Assembly (NCBI RefSeq): GCF_000406105.1
Contig: NZ_CM001974.1
Span: 3,767,652 to 3,831,651 of the forward strand
Source: Dickeya chrysanthemi NCPPB 402
GTDB taxonomy: Bacteria; Pseudomonadota; Gammaproteobacteria; Enterobacterales; Enterobacteriaceae
Length of the DNA: 64,000 nucleotides
Direction: 5' to 3'
Both the position numbers and the translations under genes were made by a program. Below, one piece after another: positions 53,055 through 63,080 of this stretch (positions within the stretch are counted from its first letter, which is position 1; each line of letters opens with the position of its first letter). The notes under the pieces are model-generated. The model was not told the origin of the DNA and ran no database searches. It saw only the letters and a program-made list of their open reading frames with translations.

Positions 53055-53993
53055 TTATTTGCCCGCTTCGCCGATACGTTCAGCATCGTTCAGGTTGTCT
53101 TTGGTGATCATGGTCGGCGGATAGTCCGCGCCGGTGATCGCCGATTTGGTGCGAATGTTGTTGGTCAGTTGGGTCATCGCCTGTGTTACCGCGTAGCCGG
53201 GACGTTGATCAGCGGTGGCTGCCAGCCAGCCGTCGCGTACCCGCGCCAGCGCTTCCGGTACGGCGTCAAAACCGGTGACCATCACCTCGCCCGGCTTCAG
53301 CCCCTGGCTTTGCAGCGCTTCAATCGCCCCCAACGCCATATCGTCGTTGGCCGACAAAATCACCTGCGGGCGCTTGGGCAGCGACGGCAGCACGCTTTCC
53401 ACAATGCGCATCCCTTCGGAACGCATCCAGTTGCCGGTCTGATCCGCCACCAGACGGTACTTGCTGCCGCCGGCTTTCAGGCTGTCGCGGATGCCCTGCG
53501 TACGTTCGATGTTGGATGACGACCCCGGCTGGCCGGTCAGCAGCACGATATCGGCACCGTCCGGAAAGCGCGCTTTAACGAAATCGCCGATTGCCTGGCC
53601 GCCCTTGTAGTTGTTGGCGCCGAAGTGCGGCACTTTCTTGTCGGTCTTCACCGAACGGTCCAGCGTCACCACCGGCAGTTTGGCGTCCTGAATTTCCGTG
53701 ACCGCACCGGACACCGCGTTGACATCGTTGGGCGACACCACAAACCCCTGTGCGCCGCGGGTGATGGCGTTTTCCAGATCCGCCACCTGTTTCGGGGAAC
53801 TGCCCTGGCTATCCAGCACCTGCAGGTTAACGCCCAGTTCTTTGGCGGCCTTGACCGCAGTACGCTGCATGTGGACTTCAAATGGCATGGCCAGGTTGGG
53901 AGTACTGAATACAATCTGTTCGTTCTGGGCCTGTGCCAGACCGGACGACATCGTGAAGGCCATCGCGGCGGCCATGATGGTTATCTTTTTCAT
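53055..53993 (-). CDS. Periplasmic inositol/sugar-binding protein
   Basis: A 312-residue type-1 periplasmic binding protein with signal peptide KKITIMAAAMAFTMSSGLAQA. Landmarks: SQGSSPKQVADLENAITRGA, GFVVSPNDVNAVSGAV, VVTLDRSV and VILSANDDMALGAIEALQSQ. It resembles RbsB- and IbpA-type receptors. First gene of the transporter set; an ERIC element lies directly upstream. Confidence 0.92.
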   Translation of the reverse strand: MKKITIMAAAMAFTMSSGLAQAQNEQIVFSTPNLAMPFEVHMQRTAVKAAKELGVNLQVLDSQGSSPKQVADLENAITRGAQGFVVSPNDVNAVSGAVTEIQDAKLPVVTLDRSVKTDKKVPHFGANNYKGGQAIGDFVKARFPDGADIVLLTGQPGSSSNIERTQGIRDSLKAGGSKYRLVADQTGNWMRSEGMRIVESVLPSLPKRPQVILSANDDMALGAIEALQSQGLKPGEVMVTGFDAVPEALARVRDGWLAATADQRPGYAVTQAMTQLTNNIRTKSAITGADYPPTMITKDNLNDAERIGEAGK

Positions 53994-54023
53994 GGTGTTG
54001 TCTCTGCATCAGTTGGGTGTAGG

Positions 54024-54152
54024 TTATCCCCGTCATACTTCAAGTTGCCGATGCGTTGGCTTTCCTCGCTCACCCCAGTCACTTACCGATGTAAGCTCCT
54101 GGGGATTCACTGCGTCGCCGCCTTCCTGCAACTCGAATTATTTAGGGTATAA
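54024..54152. repeat. Canonical ERIC element
   Basis: It runs from ATCCCCGTCATACTTCAAG through CTCACCCCAGTCACTTACC and TGTAAGCTCCTGGGGATTCA to CTCGAATTATTTAGGGTATA, a standard ERIC of about 127 bases. It lies between iolG and the binding-protein gene and probably is part of the leader of the latter. Confidence 0.95.
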
Positions 54153-54234
54153 ACGTCAGGTTATGTTGTTATTGATGTCGTGATGCCAGGGCCTGATGCC
54201 ATGCCAGACCCTGTAGTTGTGTCATGTAGTTATG

Positions 54235-55221
54235 TCAGAGCGAAACCGCACGCCCCGTCGCCAGCGACTCCAGCGCTTTGTCGGCCAGATACAGCGCCCG
54301 CTCGCCGTCGACGCCGCTGCACTCGGGCCGGGTACGCCCGTGCAGCACCTCGACGAAATGACGCCATTCCGCCGCGTAGGCGTCACGGTAACGCTGCAAG
54401 AAAAAGTGTTCCGGTTTGGCGGCGAGACACCCGGCGTCGCCCCAGTGTTCCACCTGGTTTTCGCGGATATTGCCCGCGCTCAGCACGCCGAGTTCGCCGT
54501 GCAGTTCCAGCCGCTGGTCGTAGCCGTAACCGGAGCGGCGGCTGTTGACGATGGTCGCCATCGCGCCGGAGGCGAATTTGAACACCACAAACGCGGTATC
54601 GATGTCGCCCGCCGCGCCGATAGCCGGGTCCACCAGATTGCTGCCCTGCGCAAACACCGATACCGGCTCTTCGCCCATGATGAAACGCACCATGTCGAAA
54701 TCGTGGATGGTCATATCGCGGAACAGTCCGCCGGACACGCGCACATACTCCGCCGGCGGCGGCGACGGGTCGCGGGAGATAATCATCAGCGATTCCGGCT
54801 TGCCGATACGCCCTTCGCCCGCCAGCGTTTTCACCCGGCGAAACTGCGGGTCGTAACGACGGTTAAACCCGACGAACAACGGCACCTGCTGTTGCTCCAC
54901 CACCTTCAGGCAGTCGCGCACCCGGGCGATATCCAGATGTACCGGTTTTTCGCAGAAGATGGCCTTGCCGTGGCGGGCGGCTAGCTCGATCAGGTCGGCG
55001 TGGGTGTCGGTGGCGGACGCAATCAGTACCGCGTGTACCGCCGGGTCGGCCATCGCCTCATCGACGGTTTGCAAACGCGCCTGATATTTATCAGACAGCG
55101 CCTGCGCGTTAGCCGGATTGGGATCGACCACCGAATAGAGGCAGGTTTCCCGATGTTCGGCGATGTTGACGGCGTGAACCTGGCCGATGCGGCCGGCACC
55201 CAGTAAAGCAATGTTAAACAT
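54235..55221 (-). CDS. iolG: myo-Inositol 2-dehydrogenase IolG
   Basis: About 328 residues from the ATG at 55221 (MFNIALLGAGRIGQVHAVNI), preceded by GAGGGAG. Family marks: SATDTHADLIELAARHGKAI, FCEKPVHLDI with the EKP lysine, GGLFRDMTIHDFDMVRFIMG with the catalytic D and H, and RRSGYGYDQRLELHGELG. It oxidises myo-inositol to 2-keto-myo-inositol, the first step of the pathway. Confidence 0.93.
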   Translation of the reverse strand: MFNIALLGAGRIGQVHAVNIAEHRETCLYSVVDPNPANAQALSDKYQARLQTVDEAMADPAVHAVLIASATDTHADLIELAARHGKAIFCEKPVHLDIARVRDCLKVVEQQQVPLFVGFNRRYDPQFRRVKTLAGEGRIGKPESLMIISRDPSPPPAEYVRVSGGLFRDMTIHDFDMVRFIMGEEPVSVFAQGSNLVDPAIGAAGDIDTAFVVFKFASGAMATIVNSRRSGYGYDQRLELHGELGVLSAGNIRENQVEHWGDAGCLAAKPEHFFLQRYRDAYAAEWRHFVEVLHGRTRPECSGVDGERALYLADKALESLATGRAVSL

Positions 55222-55566
55222 GGCTACTCCCTCGATACCTGGAGGTATCACTGGTTGGTTGTAGGGTCAGGGTCTGTTCTGCTTGTTAGAGTAAAGACAA
55301 TAAAACGTTTATTTCAATTTCAGTAAAACTGGAAATTATGTTTTTGCGCGCCAGCTAACATTTTTGTGACATATGAGCAAAATAGTGTTAGCAAAATCAC
55401 GAAACCATCGTCGTTCCGTCAACGCGTTGCAGAACGGGGAAAAACCCAATCAAGACGGGGGATTAGTAAAGAAAGACCACTGCGTATCTTGTAGCCGGCT
55501 CACGGGCAAAGCCGCCCGAGGAGAGACGGATAAGGCTATCCGCATTTCCCTGCCAGTGAATAAAAA

Positions 55567-55582
55567 TGAAATAAATATTTCA
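55567..55582. promoter_or_regulatory. Candidate iol regulator site, TGAAAT-N4-ATTTCA
   Basis: TGAAATAAATATTTCA is a dyad that also occurs, with one change, ahead of iolA at 60484-60499. Such AT-rich dyads fit RpiR-type regulators such as the one encoded at 60738-61595. It is about 345 bases upstream of iolG, rather far for direct repression of that gene. Confidence 0.4.
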
Positions 55583-55720
55583 AATGCCGTTTCCGTTGCA
55601 GAAAAACAAGGGCACCGGCGCCATACAGCGATGCTCAATCAGAGGCTGAACACCGCGTAGCAATCGCAGCAATGAGTTTGTTTAGCAATCAAAGCCGTGG
55701 CTGAAAACCGCGTTGAATTT

Positions 55721-55739
55721 GATAATGACAACCATTATT
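55721..55739. promoter_or_regulatory. Probable Fur box
   Basis: GATAATGACAACCATTATT matches the 19-base Fur consensus GATAATGATAATCATTATC at 16 positions. It is 45 bases ahead of the ATPase start codon, where it could cover the promoter. Confidence 0.6.
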
Positions 55740-55783
55740 ATTCAGGGATTGCTGATGCAACCCAGGGCAGGAAATAACGCAGC

Positions 55784-56533
55784 ATGATTTCAAATCAGTA
55801 CATCAGCCGCATCTCTCTTAACCGCGATAAGGTGGAATCATTCGACCTTTATCCATTTTCTATTCCAGCCATTCATTCGTTTGACTTTATTGACCCTCAC
55901 CCCAAGGTAACCTTTTTTATTGGCGAGAACGGCAGCGGCAAATCAACATTGCTGGAAGCAATTGCCGTCGCCATGGGATTTAACCCCGAAGGCGGCACCC
56001 GAAATTTTAATTTCAGCACGCGGGCATCGCATTCAGCATTATCGAATTACCTGAGAATCGCCAAAGGCGTGAAACGTCCCCGGAATGGATTTTTCTTCCG
56101 TGCCGAAAGCTTTTTTAATCTGGCCTCCGAAATCGAACATCTTGATGCCGAACCGGCTGGCAGTCCGCCGGTGATTAATTCCTACGGCGGTCACTCGTTA
56201 CATGAGCAATCGCACGGCGAGTCTTTTCTCTCACTGATGATGAACCGCTTTGGCAGCAAGGGGTTATACCTGCTCGACGAACCGGAGGCTGCACTGTCGC
56301 CAGCCAGACAATTGGCCATGCTCGCCAGAATGCATGACCTGATTCAGGATGATTCACAATTTATTATCGCCACCCACTCGCCGATTCTGCTGGGTTACCC
56401 GGATGCGTTAATCTACCAGTTCGATGGCGATAGCCTCTCGCCGGTAAATTATAAAGACACCGATCATTATCAAATTACACGCTCCTTTCTGAACAACCCG
56501 GAAAAAATGCTGCAAGAGTTGATGAAAAAATAA
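55784..56533 (+). CDS. Predicted ABC/SMC-like ATPase (COG3910 type)
   Basis: A 249-residue soluble ATPase: Walker A FFIGENGSGKSTLLEAIA, a Q-loop region, a signature-like SHGESFLSLMMNRF, Walker B KGLYLLDEPEAALSPARQLA and the switch histidine in QFIIATHSPILLGYPDA. The single compact head resembles predicted ATPases of COG3910. Function is unknown; related proteins occur alone in many proteobacteria. A Fur box sits just upstream. With the following small gene it interrupts the iol cluster. The start ATG (MISNQYISRISLNRD) has only a weak ribosome site. Confidence 0.85.
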   Translation: MISNQYISRISLNRDKVESFDLYPFSIPAIHSFDFIDPHPKVTFFIGENGSGKSTLLEAIAVAMGFNPEGGTRNFNFSTRASHSALSNYLRIAKGVKRPRNGFFFRAESFFNLASEIEHLDAEPAGSPPVINSYGGHSLHEQSHGESFLSLMMNRFGSKGLYLLDEPEAALSPARQLAMLARMHDLIQDDSQFIIATHSPILLGYPDALIYQFDGDSLSPVNYKDTDHYQITRSFLNNPEKMLQELMKK

Positions 56534-56611
56534 CGCTTCATATCCAGAGACGAGTAAATCCCCCCCCCCGACAGTCACGCTAATTAATAAAATAAATTTT
56601 GGAGTCAAGTC

Positions 56612-56860
56612 ATGTTTATTTCGGATAAAGACGTCGCCAGAAGAGTCATCAAAAACACCTCTACGATGATAATGTTAGTTGAAAAAGAGCTGGTCGAACT
56701 TGGCGATAAAATACCAGAGGAAGAATATAACCAATGTAAATACCGGGTAGGCGAACTTCTTTATACCCTTTGCAATGTGATCAATGATATTTCGATTGAT
56801 CATCCTGATTTAAAACCTAAAGATTTTCCTGTTTACGTTCGAAAAGAGGTGAGTGAATAA
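56612..56860 (+). CDS. Small protein of unknown function
   Basis: An 82-residue acidic, helical protein (MFISDKDVARRVIKNTSTMI, LVEKELVELGDKIPEEEYNQ, VGELLYTLCNVINDISIDHP) with no signal peptide or membrane segment. It has a GGAG ribosome site and lies 79 bases after the ATPase gene in the same direction. I recognise no family. Its regular composition and ribosome site support that it is a real gene. Confidence 0.6.
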   Translation: MFISDKDVARRVIKNTSTMIMLVEKELVELGDKIPEEEYNQCKYRVGELLYTLCNVINDISIDHPDLKPKDFPVYVRKEVSE

Positions 56861-56956
56861 TTCAGGGTTCACACCTGTCATTCATCTCTGCGTATGGCGT
56901 ATGGCAGAAGGTGCCCCGCAATGCTGCGCAGGGCACCAGCCAGACAATCAGGCGGA

Positions 56957-58888
56957 TTAATACTGTCGGGCTTTTGAGCGCTGTAATTGCACCTCGCGCG
57001 CCGCGGCTTCAATCGCCGGGTTGTCCGCTACCTGCGCGGTGCCGGTGTTCCACCAGGCGTCGTAGCCGTGGGTCATGGTTTTCGGCAACACCTTGATATC
57101 CAGCAGACAAGGGCCGGAGTGCGCCTGTGCTTCGCGCACCGCCTGTAACAACGACGCCTCGTCCCGCACCGTCCACGCCCGACAGCCGTAGCTTTCGGCG
57201 TTGCGGGCGAAATCCACCGTCACCAGCGGGCCGGTCAGTTTGCCGCTGTTCGGGTCGCGCCGTCGGTTCTCGGTACAAAAACTGCCCATGCCCTGGCCCA
57301 TTTGCAGGTTGTTGATGCAGCCGAAGCCGGCATTGTCGAACAGCAACACGGTTATCTTGATGCCTTCCTGCACCGCGGTTTGCAGTTCGCTGTGCAGCAT
57401 TAGGTAAGAACCGTCGCCCACCATCGCATACACCGGCTGCTGGGGTGCGGCCAGCCGTGCCCCTACCGCCGCCGCGATCTCATAGCCCATGCAGGAATAG
57501 CCGTACTCCAGGTGATAGCTGTCCGGCGTTTTCACCTGCCATAGCCGTTGCAGGTCGCCGGGCAACGACCCGGCCGCGCCCACCACGATAGCGTCGTCTT
57601 CCAGCGCATCGTTGAGCAGCCCCAGCACGCGGGTTTGCGTCAGCCGGGAGCCCAACGTCTCACGGTATTCCGCCAGTTGTGCCTCCAGATGCCCGGCGAT
57701 TTCCAGTTCCTGTCCGTCGTCGTCACGCCGCTCAAACAGCCGCCGGCGCTCCTGCTGCCAGTCGCTGCGCGCCTGCGCGACCTCCGCCCCCCAGCCGCTG
57801 CGGTAGCCCTGCGCCTCCAGCGCCTGCATCAGTTGCGTCAACCCCTCGTGGGCATCCGCCACCAGCGCGGCGGCATCCAGCTTGAACGCATCGAACTCCG
57901 CCACATTGAGCAGCAAAAACTCCACCTGCGGGTGGGTAAACAGCGACTTGGAGGCGGTGGTAAAGTCGGTCAACCGGGTGCCGACGCCAATCACCAGATC
58001 CGCTTGTGCCGCCAGCCGGTTGGCGGCCTGCCCGCCGGTCACGCCGATGCCGCCCACGTTGAGCGGATGCGACGAGACCACTGCGCCCTTGCCCGCCTGG
58101 GTTTCGCCGAACGGCAGATTGAAACGTTCGGCAAACCGGCGGAACGCGTCGTGCGCACCGGCATAACGCACCCCGCCGCCGCAAATCAGCAGCGGGCGAC
58201 GTTTACGCGCCAGCAACGCCGCCGCCTGCGCCAGCCGGGTGGTATCCGGCGGGCGACGTTCCAGATGATGAACCCGCCGCTGGAAGAACGACAGCGGGTA
58301 ATCCCAGGCTTCCGCCTGTACGTCCTGCGGCAGACATAGCGTTACCGTGCCGGTATCCGCCGGGTCGGTCAGCACCCGCATGGCGTTGACAAGCGCGCTC
58401 ATCAGTTGCTCCGGGCGGCTGATGCGATCCCAATAGCGCGATACCGGCCGCAGGCAATCATTGGTGCTGAGGGTGGCATCGTGATACTGCTCAATCTGCT
58501 GCAACACCGGGTCGGGCTGGCGACTGGCGAACAGATCCCCCGGCAGCAACAGCAACGGAATACGGTTGGCGGTGGCAGTAGCGGCCGCCGTCACCAGATT
58601 GGCGGACCCCGGTCCTACCGAGGTGGTTACCGCGTATACGCGACGCCGCCGGTGTTGTTTGGCAAACCCCACCGCAATGTGCGCCATGCCTTGTTCATTA
58701 CAGCCCTGATGCACCTGCAGGTGCCCGGCGTCCTGTTCGAGCGCCTGCCCGATGCCAAGCACGTTGCCGTGCCCGAAGATGGTCATCACCCCGGCAAACA
58801 GCGGCGTTTCCTCACCGTCAACCTCAAGGTACTGCTGATTAAGAAACCGGACCAGCGCCTGCGCCATGGTCATTTTCAACGTGTCCAT
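56957..58888 (-). CDS. iolD: 3D-(3,5/4)-trihydroxycyclohexane-1,2-dione hydrolase IolD
   Basis: A 643-residue thiamine-diphosphate enzyme. N-terminal pyrimidine-binding domain ([20 protein letters not shown], with [18 protein letters not shown]), a middle domain, and a C-terminal cofactor domain with [20 protein letters not shown] and the GDGS...N motif ([34 protein letters not shown]). It opens the inositol ring. The ATG follows GGGAG; the gene follows iolA after 27 bases. Confidence 0.95.
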   Translation of the reverse strand: MDTLKMTMAQALVRFLNQQYLEVDGEETPLFAGVMTIFGHGNVLGIGQALEQDAGHLQVHQGCNEQGMAHIAVGFAKQHRRRRVYAVTTSVGPGSANLVTAAATATANRIPLLLLPGDLFASRQPDPVLQQIEQYHDATLSTNDCLRPVSRYWDRISRPEQLMSALVNAMRVLTDPADTGTVTLCLPQDVQAEAWDYPLSFFQRRVHHLERRPPDTTRLAQAAALLARKRRPLLICGGGVRYAGAHDAFRRFAERFNLPFGETQAGKGAVVSSHPLNVGGIGVTGGQAANRLAAQADLVIGVGTRLTDFTTASKSLFTHPQVEFLLLNVAEFDAFKLDAAALVADAHEGLTQLMQALEAQGYRSGWGAEVAQARSDWQQERRRLFERRDDDGQELEIAGHLEAQLAEYRETLGSRLTQTRVLGLLNDALEDDAIVVGAAGSLPGDLQRLWQVKTPDSYHLEYGYSCMGYEIAAAVGARLAAPQQPVYAMVGDGSYLMLHSELQTAVQEGIKITVLLFDNAGFGCINNLQMGQGMGSFCTENRRRDPNSGKLTGPLVTVDFARNAESYGCRAWTVRDEASLLQAVREAQAHSGPCLLDIKVLPKTMTHGYDAWWNTGTAQVADNPAIEAAAREVQLQRSKARQY

Positions 58889-58915
58889 CGTTCTGCTCCC
58901 GCAAATCAGGTGGAA

Positions 58916-60427
58916 TTACTCTAGCGTCGGCATGACAAAGCTACTGGCGTGCTGTTCCAGACGCACGCTGGCCGGCCAACGGCTGGTCACGGTTTTCATG
59001 CGGGTATAGAAACGCACGCCATCGTTGCCGTGTACGTTGAGCGGGCCAAAAATGGAACGCTTCCAGCCGCCAAAACTGTGGAACGCCATCGGCACCGGGA
59101 TCGGCACGTTGATCCCGACCATACCCGCCTGCACCTCTTCACTGAACTGGCGGGCGGTTTCGCCGTCGCGGGTGAAGATGGCCGTGCCGTTGCCGTATTC
59201 ATGCTGGTTGATCAGGGTCAGCGCGGTCTGGTAATCCGGTACGCGCACCACCGACAGCACCGGGCCGAAAATCTCCTCCTGATAGATCTGCATGTCCGGC
59301 ATCACATGGTCGAATAGCGTCGGCCCGACAAAATAGCCCTGTTCATGCCCGGATACGCGAAGCCCACGGCCATCGACCCGCAACGTCGCGCCCTGATCGA
59401 CGCCGCTTTGAATATAGCCGTTAATCTTGTCGCGGTGTGGACCTGAGATCACCGGCCCCATGTCGTTTTCTTTCCCGTCCACCAGACCGGGGCCGACGCG
59501 CATGGCGGCAATCTGCTGTTCCAGCTTGCCGCACAACGCTTCGGCGGTGTCATCCCCCACCGCGACCACCACCGACAGCGCCATGCAGCGTTCGCCCGCC
59601 GCGCCAAATGCCGCACCGAGAATAGCATTGGCCGCCATCTCCATATCGGCATCCGGCATCAGAATACAGTGGTTCTTGGCACCGCCCAGCGCCTGACAAC
59701 GTTTGCCGTGGGCCGATGCGGTGCGGTAGATGTACTCTGCCACCGGCGTCGAGCCGACGAAGCTTACCGCCTGCACGCGCGGGTCGGTCAACAGCACGTC
59801 TACCGCTGCTTTATCGCCCTGCACCACGTTGAACACGCCGTCCGGCAGACCGGCTTCTTTCAGCAGTGCCGCCAGCATCAGCGAGAGCGACGGGTCCTTT
59901 TCCGACGGCTTGAGGACAAAGGTATTGCCGGTGGCCAGCGCAATCGGGAACATCCACATCGGCACCATCGCCGGGAAGTTGAACGGCGTGATCCCCACGC
60001 AAACGCCCAGCGGCTGCATCAGCGAATGGCTGTCCACGCCGGTGCCGACGTTGGCGGAGTGCTCGCCTTTTTGCAGATGCGGAATACCGCAGGCGAATTC
60101 CACCACCTCAAGACCTCGGGTCAGCTCGCCCACGGCATCGGAATAGACTTTGCCGTGCTCTTCGGAAATCTGCCGTGCCAGCGCGCTCAGGTTTGCTTCC
60201 AGCAAGGCTTTGAAACGAAACAGGATGCGGGCGCGACGCAGCGGAGAGTGCTTCGCCCAGTCGGGGAAGGCCGCCGCTGCCGCGCTAATCGCCTGCTTTG
60301 TTTCGTCAGCGCTGCTCAGCGCCACCTGACGAATCGCTTCGCCTGTGGCCGGATTAAATACCGACGCAACGCGCCCGCTATGGCTGGGCGCAATCTCGCC
60401 ATGAATGAAATTGGATACGGTTTCCAT
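58916..60427 (-). CDS. iolA: Methylmalonate-semialdehyde dehydrogenase IolA/MmsA
   Basis: About 503 residues from the ATG at 60427 (METVSNFIHGEIAPSHSGRV), preceded by AGAGG; the frame continues upstream but that part is promoter. CoA-acylating aldehyde dehydrogenase with VGITPFNFPAMVPMWMFPIA, SFVGSTPVAEYIYRTASAHG, the catalytic cysteine in AAFGAAGERCMALSVVVAVG and EEIFGPVLSVVRV. It converts malonate semialdehyde to acetyl-CoA at the end of the inositol pathway. Confidence 0.95.
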   Translation of the reverse strand: METVSNFIHGEIAPSHSGRVASVFNPATGEAIRQVALSSADETKQAISAAAAAFPDWAKHSPLRRARILFRFKALLEANLSALARQISEEHGKVYSDAVGELTRGLEVVEFACGIPHLQKGEHSANVGTGVDSHSLMQPLGVCVGITPFNFPAMVPMWMFPIALATGNTFVLKPSEKDPSLSLMLAALLKEAGLPDGVFNVVQGDKAAVDVLLTDPRVQAVSFVGSTPVAEYIYRTASAHGKRCQALGGAKNHCILMPDADMEMAANAILGAAFGAAGERCMALSVVVAVGDDTAEALCGKLEQQIAAMRVGPGLVDGKENDMGPVISGPHRDKINGYIQSGVDQGATLRVDGRGLRVSGHEQGYFVGPTLFDHVMPDMQIYQEEIFGPVLSVVRVPDYQTALTLINQHEYGNGTAIFTRDGETARQFSEEVQAGMVGINVPIPVPMAFHSFGGWKRSIFGPLNVHGNDGVRFYTRMKTVTSRWPASVRLEQHASSFVMPTLE

Positions 60428-60483
60428 GGTTACACCTCTGCTGGGTTTAGGGTGACGGATGGCTGATACCGCTTTACTGTATA

Positions 60484-60499
60484 TGAAATAAAAATTCCA
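60484..60499. promoter_or_regulatory. Candidate iol regulator site ahead of iolA
   Basis: TGAAATAAAAATTCCA has the same arms and spacing as the dyad at 55567-55582 and lies 57 bases upstream of the iolA start. The intergenic region between iolA and the divergent regulator gene (60428-60737) holds no other gene; further AT-rich tracts are probably the promoters. Confidence 0.5.
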
Positions 60500-60737
60500 T
60501 TTTAATAAGAAATAAAACAAATGTTGATTATTGTGATCCAGGATAGATTTTCTGGTAAACGTCAGGTAACCGCTATTTAACCGGGTTTTTCAACGGATTT
60601 ATCCGCCGGCACCGCATGAAACAGCTGAAGTATTCATTCTATTTTCTACCGAAAAAATAACAAATTGGTTTGAAATGCCGGTTCAACTCACTAGAATCGG
60701 ATCATTACCATCCCGCCGGATGACGGAGAACAACACT

Positions 60738-61595
60738 ATGGCGATGGCGACCAGCCTGAGAGAATTACAGGAGCAGATCCGCGCACGGTACGATGCCCTG
60801 AGTAAGCGTTTGCAGCAGGTGGCGCGTTACGTGCTGGATAACACCAACAGCGTGGCGTTTGACACCGTTGCGGTGATTGCCGAACAGGCGGACGTCCCGC
60901 CTTCGACGCTGATCCGTTTCGCCAACGCCTTCGATTTCAGTGGTTTCAATGAAATGAAACAGCTGTTTCGCATGAATCTGGTGGAAGAAACCGCCAGCTA
61001 TACCGACCGGGCGCGCTTATTTCGGGAGATGGAAGACCGGGTACCGGAACGCCCGCAGGACATCCTGCACGAGTTCGCCCGCTCCAACGCGCAGGCGATG
61101 CAGCAACTGGCGGCACGCACCCAGCCGGAAGATCTGGAAAAAGCGGTCGACCTGCTGGCACAGGCCGATACCATTTATATCGTCGGGCTACGCCGCTCAT
61201 TCAGCGTCGCTACCTATCTGTCTTATGCACTGAGTCATCTGGAAAGCCGCCCGGTGCTGGTCAACGGGCTGGGCGGCATGTTCCGCGAACAGCTGTGTCG
61301 CCTGAGCGACAAAGACATCGTGGTGTCGATCAGCTTCTCGCCTTACGCGCAGGAAACGGTGATGGTGAGTGAAATGGCCGCCAGCGCCGGCGCGCGCCAA
61401 ATCGTGATCACCGACAGTCAGCTAAGCCCGCTGGCTACCCTGAGCGACCTGTGCTTCGTGGTAAAAGAAGCGCAGGTCGATGCCTTTCGCTCCCAGTCCG
61501 CCACGTTGTGTCTGGTGCAGTCGTTGATGGTGTCGCTGGCGTACCGTCAGGGCAACAGCCTACGCCAGCGTGAAGAGGGGCAGAAAAGCGCCTGA
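60738..61595 (+). CDS. RpiR-family regulator, probably the iol repressor
   Basis: About 285 residues from the ATG at 60738 (MAMATSLRELQEQIRARYDA), with GGAG eight bases before. N-terminal HTH_6 domain (LSKRLQQVARYVLDNTNSVA, VIAEQADVPPSTLIRFANAF) and a C-terminal SIS sugar-phosphate domain (IYIVGLRRSFSVATYLSYAL, VVSISFSPYAQETVMVSEMA). Divergent from iolA. RpiR-type IolR proteins repress iol genes until an inositol intermediate binds. Confidence 0.9.
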   Translation: MAMATSLRELQEQIRARYDALSKRLQQVARYVLDNTNSVAFDTVAVIAEQADVPPSTLIRFANAFDFSGFNEMKQLFRMNLVEETASYTDRARLFREMEDRVPERPQDILHEFARSNAQAMQQLAARTQPEDLEKAVDLLAQADTIYIVGLRRSFSVATYLSYALSHLESRPVLVNGLGGMFREQLCRLSDKDIVVSISFSPYAQETVMVSEMAASAGARQIVITDSQLSPLATLSDLCFVVKEAQVDAFRSQSATLCLVQSLMVSLAYRQGNSLRQREEGQKSA

Positions 61596-61933
61596 TCGGC
61601 ACCGGCGAGAGAAATTTCAGCCGGGTCGCCCTCCCGGCAGCCAGGTTCATCATCCCTGGTTGAAGCTCTCATACCTCACGCCGCGACTGTCACAAACGCG
61701 ATGAAATCGGGTTCGCCCCTCTCTTTTTACGCCCTTTCTTTCATATGGGTTAATTCTGCATCACCACCGAAAAAGACAGCGCCCAGTTACCTGAAAAAGG
61801 TCCCGCCTCGCGGTATGAAGTGATACTCTTGCACCCACAGATCAAGACGTTTGACTTAGAGCCTATCCCATTAGGTGCCAGACAGTTCAACGATCCTAAT
61901 AACAGAAAACGATCCCATAACGGAAAGAGTGAT
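61596..61933. other. Intergenic region between the regulator and ddlA
   Basis: CCGGGTCGCCCTCCCGG near 61620 is a short hairpin that may end the regulator transcript. The rest should contain the ddlA promoter. I see no further gene; the frame that runs into ddlA has no good earlier start. Confidence 0.45.
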
Positions 61934-63034
61934 ATGAGTAAAATTCGGGTTGGCGTGGTTTTTGGTGGTAAATCCTCTGAGCACGAAGTGTCACTGCAGT
62001 CCGCAAAAAATATTGTGGATGCCATTGATAAAACGCGATTCGATGTGGTGCTGTTAGGCATCGACAAGCAAGGGGAATGGCACGTCAACGACGCTTCCAA
62101 CTATCTGCTCAATGCCGACAACCCGGCGTTGATCGCCCTGAACCGTTCCAGTCAGAATGTGGCGCTGATCCCGGGGCAAACCCATCATCAGTTGATCGAT
62201 ACGGCCAGCGCCAGCGCCTTGTCGCAGATTGACGTTATTTTCCCGATCGTTCACGGCACGCTGGGCGAAGATGGCTCGTTGCAGGGCCTGTTGCGCATGG
62301 CGAACATCCCGTTTGTCGGCAGTAGCGTATTGGGCTCCGCCGTCAGCATGGACAAAGACGTCACCAAGCGCCTGTTGCGCGATGCCGGGCTGCAGGTTGC
62401 GCCGTTCGTGACGCTGACCCGCGCCAATCGCGCCCGCCATGCTTATGGCGATCTCACCACCCAGCTTGGCCTGCCGTTATTCGTCAAACCCGCCAATCAG
62501 GGATCGTCCGTCGGCGTCAGCAAGGTGCGCAATCAGGCGGAATTCGATCACGCCGTGGAGCTGGCGTTCCGTTATGACCATAAAGTATTGGTGGAATCGG
62601 CGATCGTCGGACGGGAAATTGAGTGTGCGGTGCTGGGTAACGACTACCCGAAGGCCAGCGTTTGCGGCGAGATCGTACTGCATGACGAGTTCTATTCTTA
62701 CGACACCAAATACATCAATGAAGACGGTGCCGCAGTGGCGATCCCGGCCGTGATGGACGACGATGTTCACCAGCATATCCGCGACATCGCCCTGCGGGCG
62801 TTTCAGGCGCTTGATTGTCGTGGTATGGCGCGTGTAGACGTGTTCCTGACGCCGGACAATCAAGTCGTCGTCAACGAGGTCAACACCCTGCCCGGGTTCA
62901 CTAACATCAGTATGTACCCGAAACTATGGGAAGCCAGCGGCATCGGCTATACCGCTCTGATCACCCAACTGATTGAACTGGCGCTGGAGCGCCACGCGCA
63001 GGACAGCAACCTGCAAAGCTCGGTACACGAGTGA
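61934..63034 (+). CDS. ddlA: D-alanine-D-alanine ligase A
   Basis: A 366-residue ATP-grasp ligase from the ATG at 61934 ([20 protein letters not shown]). Landmarks: [57 protein letters not shown], and [20 protein letters not shown] with the metal-binding glutamate and asparagine. The length and EHEVS start fit the DdlA form. It makes the dipeptide for peptidoglycan precursors. The frame is open further upstream but lacks a start signal. Confidence 0.95.
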   Translation: MSKIRVGVVFGGKSSEHEVSLQSAKNIVDAIDKTRFDVVLLGIDKQGEWHVNDASNYLLNADNPALIALNRSSQNVALIPGQTHHQLIDTASASALSQIDVIFPIVHGTLGEDGSLQGLLRMANIPFVGSSVLGSAVSMDKDVTKRLLRDAGLQVAPFVTLTRANRARHAYGDLTTQLGLPLFVKPANQGSSVGVSKVRNQAEFDHAVELAFRYDHKVLVESAIVGREIECAVLGNDYPKASVCGEIVLHDEFYSYDTKYINEDGAAVAIPAVMDDDVHQHIRDIALRAFQALDCRGMARVDVFLTPDNQVVVNEVNTLPGFTNISMYPKLWEASGIGYTALITQLIELALERHAQDSNLQSSVHE

Positions 63035-63080
63035 GGATGATGCTCCGGTACGCGCATGGCGTCTGCCGGAGCCGGTTCAC

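Larger units (their letters stand above)
55222..55783. other. Intergenic region between iolG and the Fur-box ATPase gene
   Basis: No convincing gene. A 95-codon frame at 55373-55660 has no ribosome site and an unlikely composition. The first part should hold the iolG promoter; AATTTCAGT-AAA-ACTGGAAATT near 55315-55337 is a dyad there. The region also holds a TGAAAT dyad and a Fur box listed separately. Confidence 0.5.

Noticed and set aside
55373..55660. A 95-codon plus-strand frame between iolG and the ATPase gene
   Set aside because: It has no ribosome site, overlaps regulatory-looking dyads and its product has low complexity without family features; treated as non-coding.
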